This document shows positions 25,623 through 33,802 of a stretch of 64,000 bases of DNA, one piece after another; position 1 is the stretch's first letter; every line of letters starts with the position of its first letter. Position numbers and translations under genes: made by a program. The stretch comes from Chryseobacterium soldanellicola (lineage in GTDB: Bacteria; Bacteroidota; Bacteroidia; Flavobacteriales; Weeksellaceae). The notes below the pieces were generated by a model that was not told where the DNA came from, made no database searches, and saw only the letters and a program-made list of their open reading frames with translations. The stretch is from contig NZ_FNKL01000001.1 of the NCBI RefSeq assembly GCF_900100115.1, forward strand, positions 310,001-374,000, in the 5' to 3' direction.

Positions 25623-27989
25623 TTATTCGAAGTTTTTCAATAAAATCCAACCTGTTTTTACAGCGATTTTCTTGGTTGCAGGATCTTCAAAACTTACCTG
25701 ATACCAATAAGATGCCGTTGGAAGACGTTTACCCTGAAAATAACCGTCCCAATAAGGTCTGATTTTTTCAGCTTTAAATACTTCTTTTCCGTAACGGTCG
25801 AAGATGCTTCCTTTGAAATCTTTATACTCAACGATTCCTCTGAAATCAATGATATCATTTTTAGTATCACCATTCGGAGTAATTACATTCTGCATTACAA
25901 ATGTGAAATATTCTAAGAAACCTACACAGCTTGTCTTTTTCACTCTTACTCTTATTGAAATCACAGAGTTTTTAGGAACATTATTAAAGATATTAGAATC
26001 CTGCCATGTAACTCCATTGTCCACTGAATATTCCAATGGGCCGTTACTTGGATTGCTTGCTGTAAGGATCATGGTTCCGTTATCGCTGTAATCTACTTTA
26101 ATAATTTCAGGAATAATTGCCTGAATTACCTGCGTTGTGTAAACTTTCGTACAAACTCCGTTATTAATAGTTACAGTATAAGTACCCGGAGTTCCCACCG
26201 TAATCGTCTGAGTTGTAGAACCTGTATTCCAAGAATATGAATAGCTTGGCCCCGCTCCTGCGTCTAAAGTGATCTGGTCGCCTGCACAGATCATTCCGCC
26301 TTTAAGGTCGGAAACAATGGCAGGAACTACCTCTACTTTTACAGTTGCCGGAACTAAAGACTTACATCCTTGCGCTCCGATTGCATATACGGTGTACGTT
26401 GTTGTCTGAGTCGGGCTTAAAGTTCTTACAGGCCCCGTTCCTGAAAAATCATCCCAAAGATACGTTACTCCTCCACCCGCGGTTAACGTTATTGATTCTC
26501 CCGCGCAGATTCTCAATTTTGTGGAAGTAAGGGTAGCTACCGGGGTGGTTTCTTTTCTTAGCGTTAACTGTACCAATCTGCTACAGAATGAGCCGTTTGA
26601 AACCACTACATATAATATCTGGCCATCAGTCCCGTTAAAATTAGCCAATCCGGCCGTCGGAATAAAACTGCTGTTCTGGGCAACGGCATCCGCCTGATTT
26701 TGGTAGAAATAAAAAATTGCACCCGCAGTTGTGCTGATTAAAGTTTTTGCGGTATTTAAATTAAAAGTATCGTTGGAAGGTGTTGCACAAAGCTTTAATG
26801 TGGCATTTTGTGCTGCCGGGGATGTACCTCCGACAATCGTAATTGTCGCCGATCCCGGACATTGATTTCCAGGGACTGAAGCTTTCACCTCATAAACTCC
26901 CGGTGCTACAGCCGTATAAGAGATGTTTGTTGCTCCCGGAATGGCTGCTCCGTCTTTATACCACTGGAAAGTCATTCCCGGAACAGCTCCTACCTGAGCC
27001 ATTAAAACCTGTGGTGTATTGTCGCACATATTAATGGTATCCGGTAAAACGACTCCGTTTCCGTCAACAATTTTAATTCCTATATCAAAAGATCCTCCTT
27101 CAATGAATACAGCAGAATCATATCCTGTATCTCTGTAATCGGATAAAACCATTTTAAAATGATAGGCAACTCCCGGCGTAACGTTTGCTATTGCCGTTAA
27201 AGGAATTGTTCTTCCTTCATAGTTTGTTACAATATTAGACGCAGAATTATATCCTGCAAAATACGTTTCATTGACAGCAGGACATCCTCCAATTCCTGGA
27301 ATAGCGGGGTGAATGTTTGTCATGCTTACCGGCCCTGCCGTTCCCGGTAGAACAGCCACATTCACATAAGGACCGCCACTTACAGGCTTAATCAATAAAG
27401 CAAATGCATCAGAATACTGACATGGATAACTGCCTGTATATTCTTCGGAAGCAAAAAGATAATTAAACTTCACCTGATTGGAGTTGGGTACAAAATCAAA
27501 CTCCAGCATTACATTATCATTATAATGATCGGTAGGATTGGTGATAGGAACTGCCGCAACCAGATCAGGATCGTCCATTCCGGCACCAATAACATTGGTA
27601 CTTACCGATGATGCTACATTTCCTGCCTCTCTGGCACGACCTGTAGTTAAAACAATACCATCTGTAAAAGGGAAGTTTGTCGTTCCTTTATTGAAATATC
27701 CCCAAAACCTGTCATTATTCGTTACCGGATGGTTTGGAGTAATCGATACATTCGTTACGTTAGGCACCGAACAGGTCGATCCTCCGTTAATAAGAATATC
27801 TTTTACAAGTTGCTCTGGAGAATAATTAGAAGGGGCATACCCCGCGGCATTTACATCTATAAAAACTCCTGTTTTGTTGTTTGCCGATGTTATTATCGTT
27901 TTAGGAGGTTTTCTCTGAGAAAATACCGAAACTGAAACCAATAGCAATACTAAAAAGAAAAAGTAGTTTTTTAATCTATATTTTAACAT
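25623..27989 (-). CDS. T9SS type B surface protein with choice-of-anchor L domain
   Basis: A 788-residue exported protein, collinear with the 785-residue paralogue. It has a signal peptide ending SVFSQ, then a choice-of-anchor L domain (FNYLFASEEYTGSYPCQYSD, VSMTNIHPA). Ig-like modules with paired cysteines follow (IRICAGESITLTAGGG), then a C-terminal T9SS type B sorting domain (ITPNGDTKNDIIDFRGIV to LLKNFE). It is the first of the leftward trio. Each of the three genes has its own terminator, so expression may be independent. Surface display and adhesion are inferred from the domains, not shown. Confidence 0.88.
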   Translation of the reverse strand: MLKYRLKNYFFFLVLLLVSVSVFSQRKPPKTIITSANNKTGVFIDVNAAGYAPSNYSPEQLVKDILINGGSTCSVPNVTNVSITPNHPVTNNDRFWGYFNKGTTNFPFTDGIVLTTGRAREAGNVASSVSTNVIGAGMDDPDLVAAVPITNPTDHYNDNVMLEFDFVPNSNQVKFNYLFASEEYTGSYPCQYSDAFALLIKPVSGGPYVNVAVLPGTAGPVSMTNIHPAIPGIGGCPAVNETYFAGYNSASNIVTNYEGRTIPLTAIANVTPGVAYHFKMVLSDYRDTGYDSAVFIEGGSFDIGIKIVDGNGVVLPDTINMCDNTPQVLMAQVGAVPGMTFQWYKDGAAIPGATNISYTAVAPGVYEVKASVPGNQCPGSATITIVGGTSPAAQNATLKLCATPSNDTFNLNTAKTLISTTAGAIFYFYQNQADAVAQNSSFIPTAGLANFNGTDGQILYVVVSNGSFCSRLVQLTLRKETTPVATLTSTKLRICAGESITLTAGGGVTYLWDDFSGTGPVRTLSPTQTTTYTVYAIGAQGCKSLVPATVKVEVVPAIVSDLKGGMICAGDQITLDAGAGPSYSYSWNTGSTTQTITVGTPGTYTVTINNGVCTKVYTTQVIQAIIPEIIKVDYSDNGTMILTASNPSNGPLEYSVDNGVTWQDSNIFNNVPKNSVISIRVRVKKTSCVGFLEYFTFVMQNVITPNGDTKNDIIDFRGIVEYKDFKGSIFDRYGKEVFKAEKIRPYWDGYFQGKRLPTASYWYQVSFEDPATKKIAVKTGWILLKNFE

Positions 27990-28159
27990 TTTGTAATTGT
28001 TTATTCAAAAATAGCAAAAAATAGTTTTATACGCCTATTATTTTCTCAATTGATTCAATATAAATACATTGTATCAAATTTATCAATTCACAATAAAACT
28101 CTGATTTTTAGCAAGTATATAAACTATTTATTTAAAAATCATTAATCATACAAATAAAA

Positions 28160-28182
28160 AAGCCTGATAAATTATCAGACTT
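28160..28182 (-). terminator. terminator of the rnz-TIGR02757-DUF1003 unit
   Basis: AAGCCTGATAA and TTATCAGACTT form a stem with one mismatch, followed on the minus strand by a T run. It lies 44 bases past the DUF1003 stop codon. Confidence 0.8.
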
Positions 28183-28225
28183 CAGAATTTATTTTTTTAA
28201 CTTAAATCATAGATTTAACTTTAAA

Positions 28226-28756
28226 TTAATCTTTCTTCAGCTCATTAATTTCGTTTTTAAGCTGGGCAATAATATCTTTCAGCGCTTTAATTTCGTTTTT
28301 GTTTGAGCTTACATTGCTTTTCAGTATTACATTCTTTGCTCTTTCGCTGTGGTCTTCTTCCTCTTCATCTTCGTTGATTTCTTCAATATCTTCCTGGATA
28401 TCTTCAATATCTTCATTAATTTCCTCAATATCCTCGCTGATCTCTTCAATATCTTCCTGAATATCTTCAATATCTTCACTGATCTCTTCGATATCTTCCT
28501 GAATATCTTCAATTTTTTCGTGGCTTTTATTCACCGACATCTGGATAAAAATTGCCAGATAAATTGCTTCCAGAGAAACTACCGTCGTCAGAATCAGAAG
28601 CATCTTATCAAACTCTACGATATGCAATATCGGGAGAAGAAAAGAGGTAATAAAGAACAGCGTATGTGCTATTAATGATGGAATAGAACCCACCCACCAA
28701 GTAATTCCGTTGGCTATTTTCTCTAAAACATCTATTTTTTCGTCTTCTTTTTCCAT
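28226..28756 (-). CDS. DUF1003-family membrane protein with a long acidic heptad array
   Basis: A 176-residue protein with two membrane helices (about 24-45 and 52-74) typical of DUF1003. A cytoplasmic coiled coil follows. Residues 82-130 are seven near-identical heptads (IEDIQED, IEEISED, IEEINED), strongly acidic with Ile at positions a and d. A second basic coiled coil (residues about 140-176) closes the protein. DUF1003 has no assigned function. Multimerisation through the coiled coil is likely. It begins ten bases after the TIGR02757 stop and is the last gene of that operon. Confidence 0.8.
   Translation of the reverse strand: MEKEDEKIDVLEKIANGITWWVGSIPSLIAHTLFFITSFLLPILHIVEFDKMLLILTTVVSLEAIYLAIFIQMSVNKSHEKIEDIQEDIEEISEDIEDIQEDIEEISEDIEEINEDIEDIQEDIEEINEDEEEEDHSERAKNVILKSNVSSNKNEIKALKDIIAQLKNEINELKKD
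28367..28513 (-). repeat. in-frame tandem repeat encoding seven acidic heptads
   Basis: 147 bases built of 21-base units in two alternating forms (a 42-base period), encoding IEDIQED/IEEISED heptads. The copy number could vary between strains by slippage or recombination. Confidence 0.85.
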
Positions 28757-28766
28757 TGTGCTATTT

Positions 28767-29537
28767 TTAAAATAATTCTTTGGTTACGCCTAATCCGAAC
28801 AATGCAAAATCATATTTTGCAGGATCTTTTTCATCTAATTTTCTGATGACAATATCAAGCTCTTCCACCGTTTTCCAGTCGTTTTGCGTTCTTGAAATCA
28901 ACCCCAATTTTCTCGAAATATTTCCCGTATGCACATCCAGCGGAATCGAAAGATATTTCTGATCAATATTTTCCCAAATTCCGAAATCAACTCCTCTTTT
29001 ATCTTTACGTACCATCCAGCGCAAAAACATGATGATTCTTTTTGATGAAGAATTTTTATAGGGCGAACTTACATGCTTATGGCTTCTGTGTTTTTCAGTT
29101 TCCAGAAAACTTTTTCTGAATCTTTCGATGGCGTGAGAAAAATTGATTTCGGAATTTTCAACTTTAAACAATTCTTCAAAACTACTGTTTTCCTTATAAA
29201 TCCGTTTAAACTGTTTGATAAAATAAGCAAAATCTTCACCATTAAAAGTTCTGTGAATGCTTTTTCCTTCAATTTGCTTTAAATCTTTCTCAGAATAATT
29301 CTGAACGAAATCATAAGGAGAATTCCCCATCATATCGAGCATTTTTTCTGCTGATTTGATGATAGCTTTCCTGTTTCCCCAGGAAATTGTCGCTGCCAGA
29401 AAACCTGCAATTTCGATATCCTGCTTCAAAGAAAAACGGTGCGGAATCTGCAGCGGATCATTTTCAATAAAATCCGGATTGTTGTAAAAATCGGCTTTTT
29501 CGTCTAAAAAACTCTTTAATTCTTCAAAATTCAGCAT
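28767..29537 (-). CDS. TIGR02757 family protein
   Basis: A 256-residue protein matching the TIGR02757 (DUF2400) family, widespread in Bacteroidetes. Recognised stretches include PHRFSLKQDIEIAGFLAATI, SWGNRK and VRKDKRGVDFGIW, with DVHTGNISRKLGL near the C-terminus. The helical layout and the DVHTGNISRKLGL segment recall HhH-GPD DNA glycosylase-like proteins, but I see no proven catalytic residues. Function is unknown. It starts four bases after the rnz stop, so it is co-transcribed with rnz and the DUF1003 gene. Confidence 0.85.
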   Translation of the reverse strand: MLNFEELKSFLDEKADFYNNPDFIENDPLQIPHRFSLKQDIEIAGFLAATISWGNRKAIIKSAEKMLDMMGNSPYDFVQNYSEKDLKQIEGKSIHRTFNGEDFAYFIKQFKRIYKENSSFEELFKVENSEINFSHAIERFRKSFLETEKHRSHKHVSSPYKNSSSKRIIMFLRWMVRKDKRGVDFGIWENIDQKYLSIPLDVHTGNISRKLGLISRTQNDWKTVEELDIVIRKLDEKDPAKYDFALFGLGVTKELF

Positions 29538-29541
29538 ACAT

Positions 29542-30456
29542 TTAAATTTTCACAGCTTCCAAAGCTTTAGGCAAAAATGAATTGGGGAAAATTGTTCTCG
29601 CTTCATCTGTAAACACCGTTAAATCACTGTATCTATTGGAAAAATGACCTAAAATTAATTTTCCGACCTGTGCTTTTTGAGCAATGGTCGCTGCTTCCAG
29701 AGCCGTGGTGTGGCCTGTATAATCTGCCATTTCTTTTAAATCATGTAAAAACGTGGATTCGTGATATAAAACAGTCACATTTTTAATGATCGGAATTACA
29801 CTTTCCAAATATCTTGTATCGCTGCAGAATGCATAAGAAACTGAAGGTGCCGGCTCAACCGTTAACACTTCATTTTTAAGAACATAGCCATCACTTAAGA
29901 TGAAATCTTTTCCAGCTTTAATATTGTGATAATCGCAGGTTTCGATTTCGCTGTATTTGGCAATTTCTTTCATGTCAAGATGCCTGTCTTTCGGTTTTTC
30001 CTTGAAAAGATACCCGTTACAGTAAATCCTGTGATCCAAAGGAATTGTATATACTTCAAGCCTGTTATCTTCATAAATTTTCTCAGAATAATTTTTATCC
30101 AATTCATGATAAACGACCTCAAAACCACGATGTGTTTCTGTAATTGTAAAAATGGTTTCCATCATATTTTTGATCCCTTTCGGACCGTAAACATGCAGCG
30201 GCGTATCTCTTCCCAACAACCTGAAAGATGCAATAAGCCCCGGCAGACCAAAACAGTGATCTCCGTGTAGATGAGAAATAAAAATATGGTTGATCTTCGA
30301 AAATTTCGCCTTTGCTTTTCTCAGCTGAACCTGGGTTCCTTCTCCGCAATCGATCAGGAAATATCTTTCCTCCATTTCCAAAAGCTGCGCAGTGGGTGAA
30401 GAATTGATCGTAGGAATTGCTGAATTAAAGCCTAATATCGTTAAATAAGTACTCAA
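29542..30456 (-). CDS. rnz: ribonuclease Z
   Basis: A 304-residue metallo-beta-lactamase-fold endonuclease that cuts the 3' trailer from tRNA precursors. The zinc motif SHLHGDHCFGLPG gives H62, H64, D66 and H67. Further ligands are expected in the YHESTFLHD and GHFSNRY stretches, which are present. It starts with TTG at 30456: a stop codon lies a few codons upstream in frame and no ATG intervenes, and the N-terminus STYLTILGFNSAIPT matches the family. It is the first gene of an operon with TIGR02757 and DUF1003, with a consensus promoter box at 30478-30485. Confidence 0.95.
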   Translation of the reverse strand: MSTYLTILGFNSAIPTINSSPTAQLLEMEERYFLIDCGEGTQVQLRKAKAKFSKINHIFISHLHGDHCFGLPGLIASFRLLGRDTPLHVYGPKGIKNMMETIFTITETHRGFEVVYHELDKNYSEKIYEDNRLEVYTIPLDHRIYCNGYLFKEKPKDRHLDMKEIAKYSEIETCDYHNIKAGKDFILSDGYVLKNEVLTVEPAPSVSYAFCSDTRYLESVIPIIKNVTVLYHESTFLHDLKEMADYTGHTTALEAATIAQKAQVGKLILGHFSNRYSDLTVFTDEARTIFPNSFLPKALEAVKI

Positions 30457-30477
30457 ATCAATAGTTTATTATGCCGA

Positions 30478-30485
30478 CAAATGTA
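30478..30485 (-). promoter_or_regulatory. putative -7 promoter box TACATTTG for rnz
   Basis: Exact TAnnTTTG match 21 bases before the TTG start. Confidence 0.55.
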
Positions 30486-30540
30486 CGACAGATTTAAGTT
30501 TAATCATAAAAAGCATCATTTTTTTCATAAATAACACTTA

Positions 30541-30564
30541 TTCTTTTGTCTTAAAACAAAAGAA
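30541..30564. repeat. short perfect hairpin TTCTTTTGT/ACAAAAGAA
   Basis: Nine-base arms with a six-base loop in the gap between rdgB and rnz. It could be a repeat fragment or a weak terminator-like structure. Confidence 0.4.
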
Positions 30565-30784
30565 ACAAAAATTCAAGACTTGGAAATTTCGGCTAAAAAT
30601 AACTTCTATTCACTAAAAATTCTAAAACTCGTGCGGATTACTATTGTTACTCCGTTTCAATTTTTGTCCCGCACTCAAACAATAGAATTTTCTTAACGTT
30701 CACAGAATTTATTTTCTTAACGCCTCCATTTCCTATGTCGATTATTGAATGACAAACTAACCGTAAAATCTTTTGTGGTTAAAA

Positions 30785-31360
30785 TTAATCTGTTACTTTC
30801 AAAAAATCCAGGAACAAATCCAAAGCCTGTTTACGGTGGCTGATCTTGTTTTTATCTTCAGGATTCATTTCAGCAAAAGTTTTTTCATACCCTTCCGGAA
30901 CAAAGATCGGATCATATCCAAATCCTTTGAAACCTTTATTTTCTGTCAATAAATTTCCGTGAGCCCTGCCCTCGAAATATTTTGCACCATTTTCGTCATA
31001 ATAACATAAAACCGTGATGAAATAAGCTTTTCTGTTTTCAACACCATCCATTTCGCTTAACACTTTTTGAATGTTTTTAGCAAAATCGTGATCGCCGGCA
31101 TAACGGGCAGAGAAAATCCCCGGTCTTCCGTCTAAAGATTCTACGACCAAGCCGCTGTCATCTCCCAAACTTGGAATTCCCGTTTTTTCGAAGCAATATT
31201 TAGCTTTAATTAAAGCATTGGCGTTGAAAGAATCGCCGTCTTCTATAATTTCTTCGTGAATATGATAATCAGTCAGACTTTTTACGACAAATTCATCTCC
31301 TAAAATCTGCTGGATCTCTTCTTTTTTATGTACGTTGTGGGTTGCTACCAGTAATTCCAT
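30785..31360 (-). CDS. rdgB: non-canonical purine NTP pyrophosphatase (RdgB/HAM1)
   Basis: A 191-residue enzyme that hydrolyses ITP, dITP and XTP to monophosphates, keeping deaminated purines out of DNA and RNA. The N-terminal substrate motif ATHNVHKKEEI (usually T/S-x-N-x-x-K) is present. The signature SLGDDSGLVVESLDGRPGIF carries the metal-binding aspartates. The C-terminal FGYDPIFVPEGYEKTFAEM and SHRKQAL complete the active site. Length is normal. It lies alone between the CPBP gene and the rnz operon. Confidence 0.96.
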   Translation of the reverse strand: MELLVATHNVHKKEEIQQILGDEFVVKSLTDYHIHEEIIEDGDSFNANALIKAKYCFEKTGIPSLGDDSGLVVESLDGRPGIFSARYAGDHDFAKNIQKVLSEMDGVENRKAYFITVLCYYDENGAKYFEGRAHGNLLTENKGFKGFGYDPIFVPEGYEKTFAEMNPEDKNKISHRKQALDLFLDFLKVTD

Positions 31361-31473
31361 ATATCAATTTCATTTTTTTATTCTTTTTAAAACATAACAC
31401 TAATTTTCTAGCACAAATATCACAAATGAGAATATGTTATTCGTGAAAATATTCGTGAATTTCATATTTAGAT

Positions 31474-32304
31474 CTAAATTTCAGAGTAATGCACTTTATA
31501 TTTCTTCATAAATAAATAGTAAAACAAAGAGAAAAGTACAATTCCGATCAATAATAATGTCCATTCCGGAACTTTAAAAGCATCTGCAAAACTTTCGTTT
31601 TTGGTGTATGTTATCAATAACGTTGAGCATAAATTGTTAAAACCATGCAACAACATCGGCAATAACAAAGATTTTGTTTTATAATACACCAAACCTAAAA
31701 CGCAGCCCAGCAAAACCGCTCCGACAAACTGCCAAGGATTTGCATGAACCACCCCAAAAATAATGGAAGAAAAAATAATGGCTTTCCAGGGTTTGACCCC
31801 TTTATTCATCAATCCTTTCTGAATGATTCCCCTGAAGATAATTTCTTCAAAAATCGGAGCCATAATTACGGCTGTGATAACCATTACCACGGGATCATCC
31901 GTTAACTGATTCATTAACTGATTAAAAAATTCGTAATATTTTCCAAAAAACGGACCTGTTGTAGGAATTTGTGCTGTGATAAATTCTGCAACAAACATCA
32001 TCCCGATCATTAAAGGAAAAATCAATAAATAGGTGTAAAAATTTGTTGGAGAAAAATTAAAATTCAGTTTTTTCTTTGTTGAAGGCCTTACAATAAAAAA
32101 ATCAAAAAACGCAATAGCCGTAAGAAATCCTGCCGCATTGGTAAGCATAAAAAACCAATCTTTATATTGCAGATTTATTTTAAAAACAAGCATCCACAAA
32201 ACATTGAAAAAAGAAGTAAACATTGTTCCCACAAACAATCCTGTCAATAAAATCAAGCCTCCGATCCATGTAAAAGTAAATTTAGGATATTTGCTGTTTT
32301 CCAT
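31474..32304 (-). CDS. CPBP-family intramembrane glutamic endopeptidase
   Basis: A 276-residue membrane protein with about eight hydrophobic segments. The three CPBP/Abi (Rce1-like) motifs are in order: EEIIFRG (EExxxR, residues about 153-159), FGVVHANPW (FxxxH) and LLHGFNNL (HxxxN). These hold the catalytic Glu and His residues of the family. Members process prenylated proteins in eukaryotes; in bacteria they are linked to bacteriocin immunity or signalling, with few known substrates. The N-terminal helices are less conserved. It is divergent from the MFS gene, with its own promoter box at 32331-32338. Confidence 0.9.
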   Translation of the reverse strand: MENSKYPKFTFTWIGGLILLTGLFVGTMFTSFFNVLWMLVFKINLQYKDWFFMLTNAAGFLTAIAFFDFFIVRPSTKKKLNFNFSPTNFYTYLLIFPLMIGMMFVAEFITAQIPTTGPFFGKYYEFFNQLMNQLTDDPVVMVITAVIMAPIFEEIIFRGIIQKGLMNKGVKPWKAIIFSSIIFGVVHANPWQFVGAVLLGCVLGLVYYKTKSLLLPMLLHGFNNLCSTLLITYTKNESFADAFKVPEWTLLLIGIVLFSLFYYLFMKKYKVHYSEI

Positions 32305-32330
32305 GCTTTTTATGTAAAAATTTATAAAAA

Positions 32331-32338
32331 CAAAGATA
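32331..32338 (-). promoter_or_regulatory. putative -7 promoter box TATCTTTG for the CPBP gene
   Basis: Exact TAnnTTTG match on the minus strand, 26 bases before the ATG at 32304. Confidence 0.55.
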
Positions 32339-32435
32339 GCTGATTTTATGGAATGGTAAATGATTATTGGGATTTTGAATGATAAATATTACCTTTTTAG
32401 TGGTCTTATTATTCTGTTAAGCTATTTTTATGAAG

Positions 32436-32443
32436 TAACTTTG
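32436..32443 (+). promoter_or_regulatory. putative -7 promoter box TAACTTTG for the MFS gene
   Basis: Exact TAnnTTTG match 18 bases before the ATG at 32462. It decides against an in-frame start further upstream at 32360. Confidence 0.55.
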
Positions 32444-32461
32444 CGCTTTAATTTTTTACAT

Positions 32462-33655
32462 ATGGATCGCCTAGTAAATCGGTCAGAGAATGTTAATTTA
32501 TCCTTAATCACTTATGTATCTTTTACTTTCGTGGGATATTTTATCATAGGATTATCGCTGTCTGTCCTTCCCATTTTTATCAATAAAAGTTTAGGTTTCA
32601 GTTTGATTGTTGCCGGATTGGTCATCAGTCTGCAATATGTCTCCACATTTTTCCTGAGAGCCTATTCCGGGAAAATCATTGATAGAAAAGGTTCAAAACC
32701 AGCCGTATTATTCAGCATGCTGAGTTTTTCATTAACAGGAATCTTTTTAATTATTGCTTATTATTTTAAATTTTCACCTTTCATCAGTCTTTCATTTCTT
32801 GTGGTTACACGTTTACTCACAGGCTGTGCAGAAGGAATGATCGGTGCAAGCCCGATTAACTGGGCGATTATGGCGGTTGGAGAAAAACATACGGCGAAAA
32901 TCATTTCATACAATGGCGTTGCCTGTTACGGAGCCCTTGCGATTGGCGCTTCATTAGGAATCATTATTGAGCATACATTCAGTCTTTACGGAATTGGAAT
33001 TCTTTCGATTATCTTAGGGATATTGGGATTTCTTTTCGCTAAAACCAAAGAAAATAAAACGAATACACATTCTAAGGATTCTCAATCTTTCTGGAAAGTT
33101 TTGGGAACAGTAGCACCTTATGGAGTTTGTCTGGCATTGGGAGGTCTTGGTTTTGCGAGTATTTCTACTTTTATCACGTTGTATTATAATTTTTTTCATT
33201 GGAATAATGGGGCTTTATGTCTCAGTGTTTTTGGAGGATTATTTGTTGCAGGAAGATTGGTTTTCAGCAATGTTATCAATAATTATGGCGGAATAAAAGT
33301 AGCAATCGCCTGTCTTTTGGTAGAAACTATCGGACTTTTAATTATTGCATTCTCGACCAATTCACAAATGGCACTTATTGGCGCCGGAGTTACAGGATTG
33401 GGATTTTCATTAATTTTTCCTGCGTTGGGCGTTGTTGCCATTAAAAGTGTTTCACCGTCAAATAAAGGTTCTGCATTGGCAGGTTACGGTCTTTTCATTG
33501 ATCTTTCGCTTGGCGTTGCAGGTCCGTTAATTGGTGGTGTAGCCGATATTTTTGGGATGAATTATATTTTTCCTTTTAGTGCGGCCATGGTTTTTGTGGG
33601 GCTTGGATTGGCTTTTGTCCTTAAAAGAAAATCAAGTTTAAAAATGAAACACTGA
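32462..33655 (+). CDS. MFS transporter of the YhhS/YfcJ type
   Basis: A 397-residue major facilitator with twelve predicted helices. The segment GFSLIVAGLVISLQYVSTFF, followed by SGKIIDRKGSKPAVL (loop 2-3, the MFS signature), closely resembles the YhhS/YfcJ group of efflux carriers, often annotated as arabinose-like or drug exporters. Substrate is unknown. An in-frame frame extends to 32360, but the promoter box TAACTTTG lies inside that extension, so the ATG at 32462 (MDRLVNRSENVNLS) is preferred. It is divergent from the CPBP gene and followed by prfC about 150 bases later, without a clear terminator between. Confidence 0.88.
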   Translation: MDRLVNRSENVNLSLITYVSFTFVGYFIIGLSLSVLPIFINKSLGFSLIVAGLVISLQYVSTFFLRAYSGKIIDRKGSKPAVLFSMLSFSLTGIFLIIAYYFKFSPFISLSFLVVTRLLTGCAEGMIGASPINWAIMAVGEKHTAKIISYNGVACYGALAIGASLGIIIEHTFSLYGIGILSIILGILGFLFAKTKENKTNTHSKDSQSFWKVLGTVAPYGVCLALGGLGFASISTFITLYYNFFHWNNGALCLSVFGGLFVAGRLVFSNVINNYGGIKVAIACLLVETIGLLIIAFSTNSQMALIGAGVTGLGFSLIFPALGVVAIKSVSPSNKGSALAGYGLFIDLSLGVAGPLIGGVADIFGMNYIFPFSAAMVFVGLGLAFVLKRKSSLKMKH

Positions 33656-33802
33656 TTACACAAATGTTTTCACAAATTTCCACAAATTTAATTGTGTTTT
33701 ATTCGTTAATAATTAATGTTATTTGTGTTTGAATAAAAGTTTAAAAAATCAAACTTTCAGGATTCGACAAAATTCACGATTTTTGCAACTTCAAAATACG
33801 AT

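Larger units (their letters stand above)
30457..30784. other. intergenic region between rdgB and rnz
   Basis: A 328-base gap containing the rnz promoter box on the left. A perfect nine-base inverted repeat (TTCTTTTGT at 30541-30549 and ACAAAAGAA at 30556-30564) starts a stretch that reads like a degraded dispersed intergenic repeat. No gene is seen. Confidence 0.6.

Noticed and set aside
28367-28513. A possible CRISPR array
   Set aside because: The repeats are contiguous, in frame and without unique spacers; no cas gene is in the window.
28349-28675. A plus-strand frame encoding a very hydrophobic, Phe/Ile/Asn-rich repeat protein
   Set aside because: It is the exact antisense of the acidic heptad array in the DUF1003 gene; the repeat DNA opens both strands. 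No start region or family supports it.
32360-32461. An N-terminal extension of the MFS transporter
   Set aside because: It contains the promoter box TAACTTTG and adds a hydrophobic stretch not expected in this transporter group; the ATG at 32462 is better.
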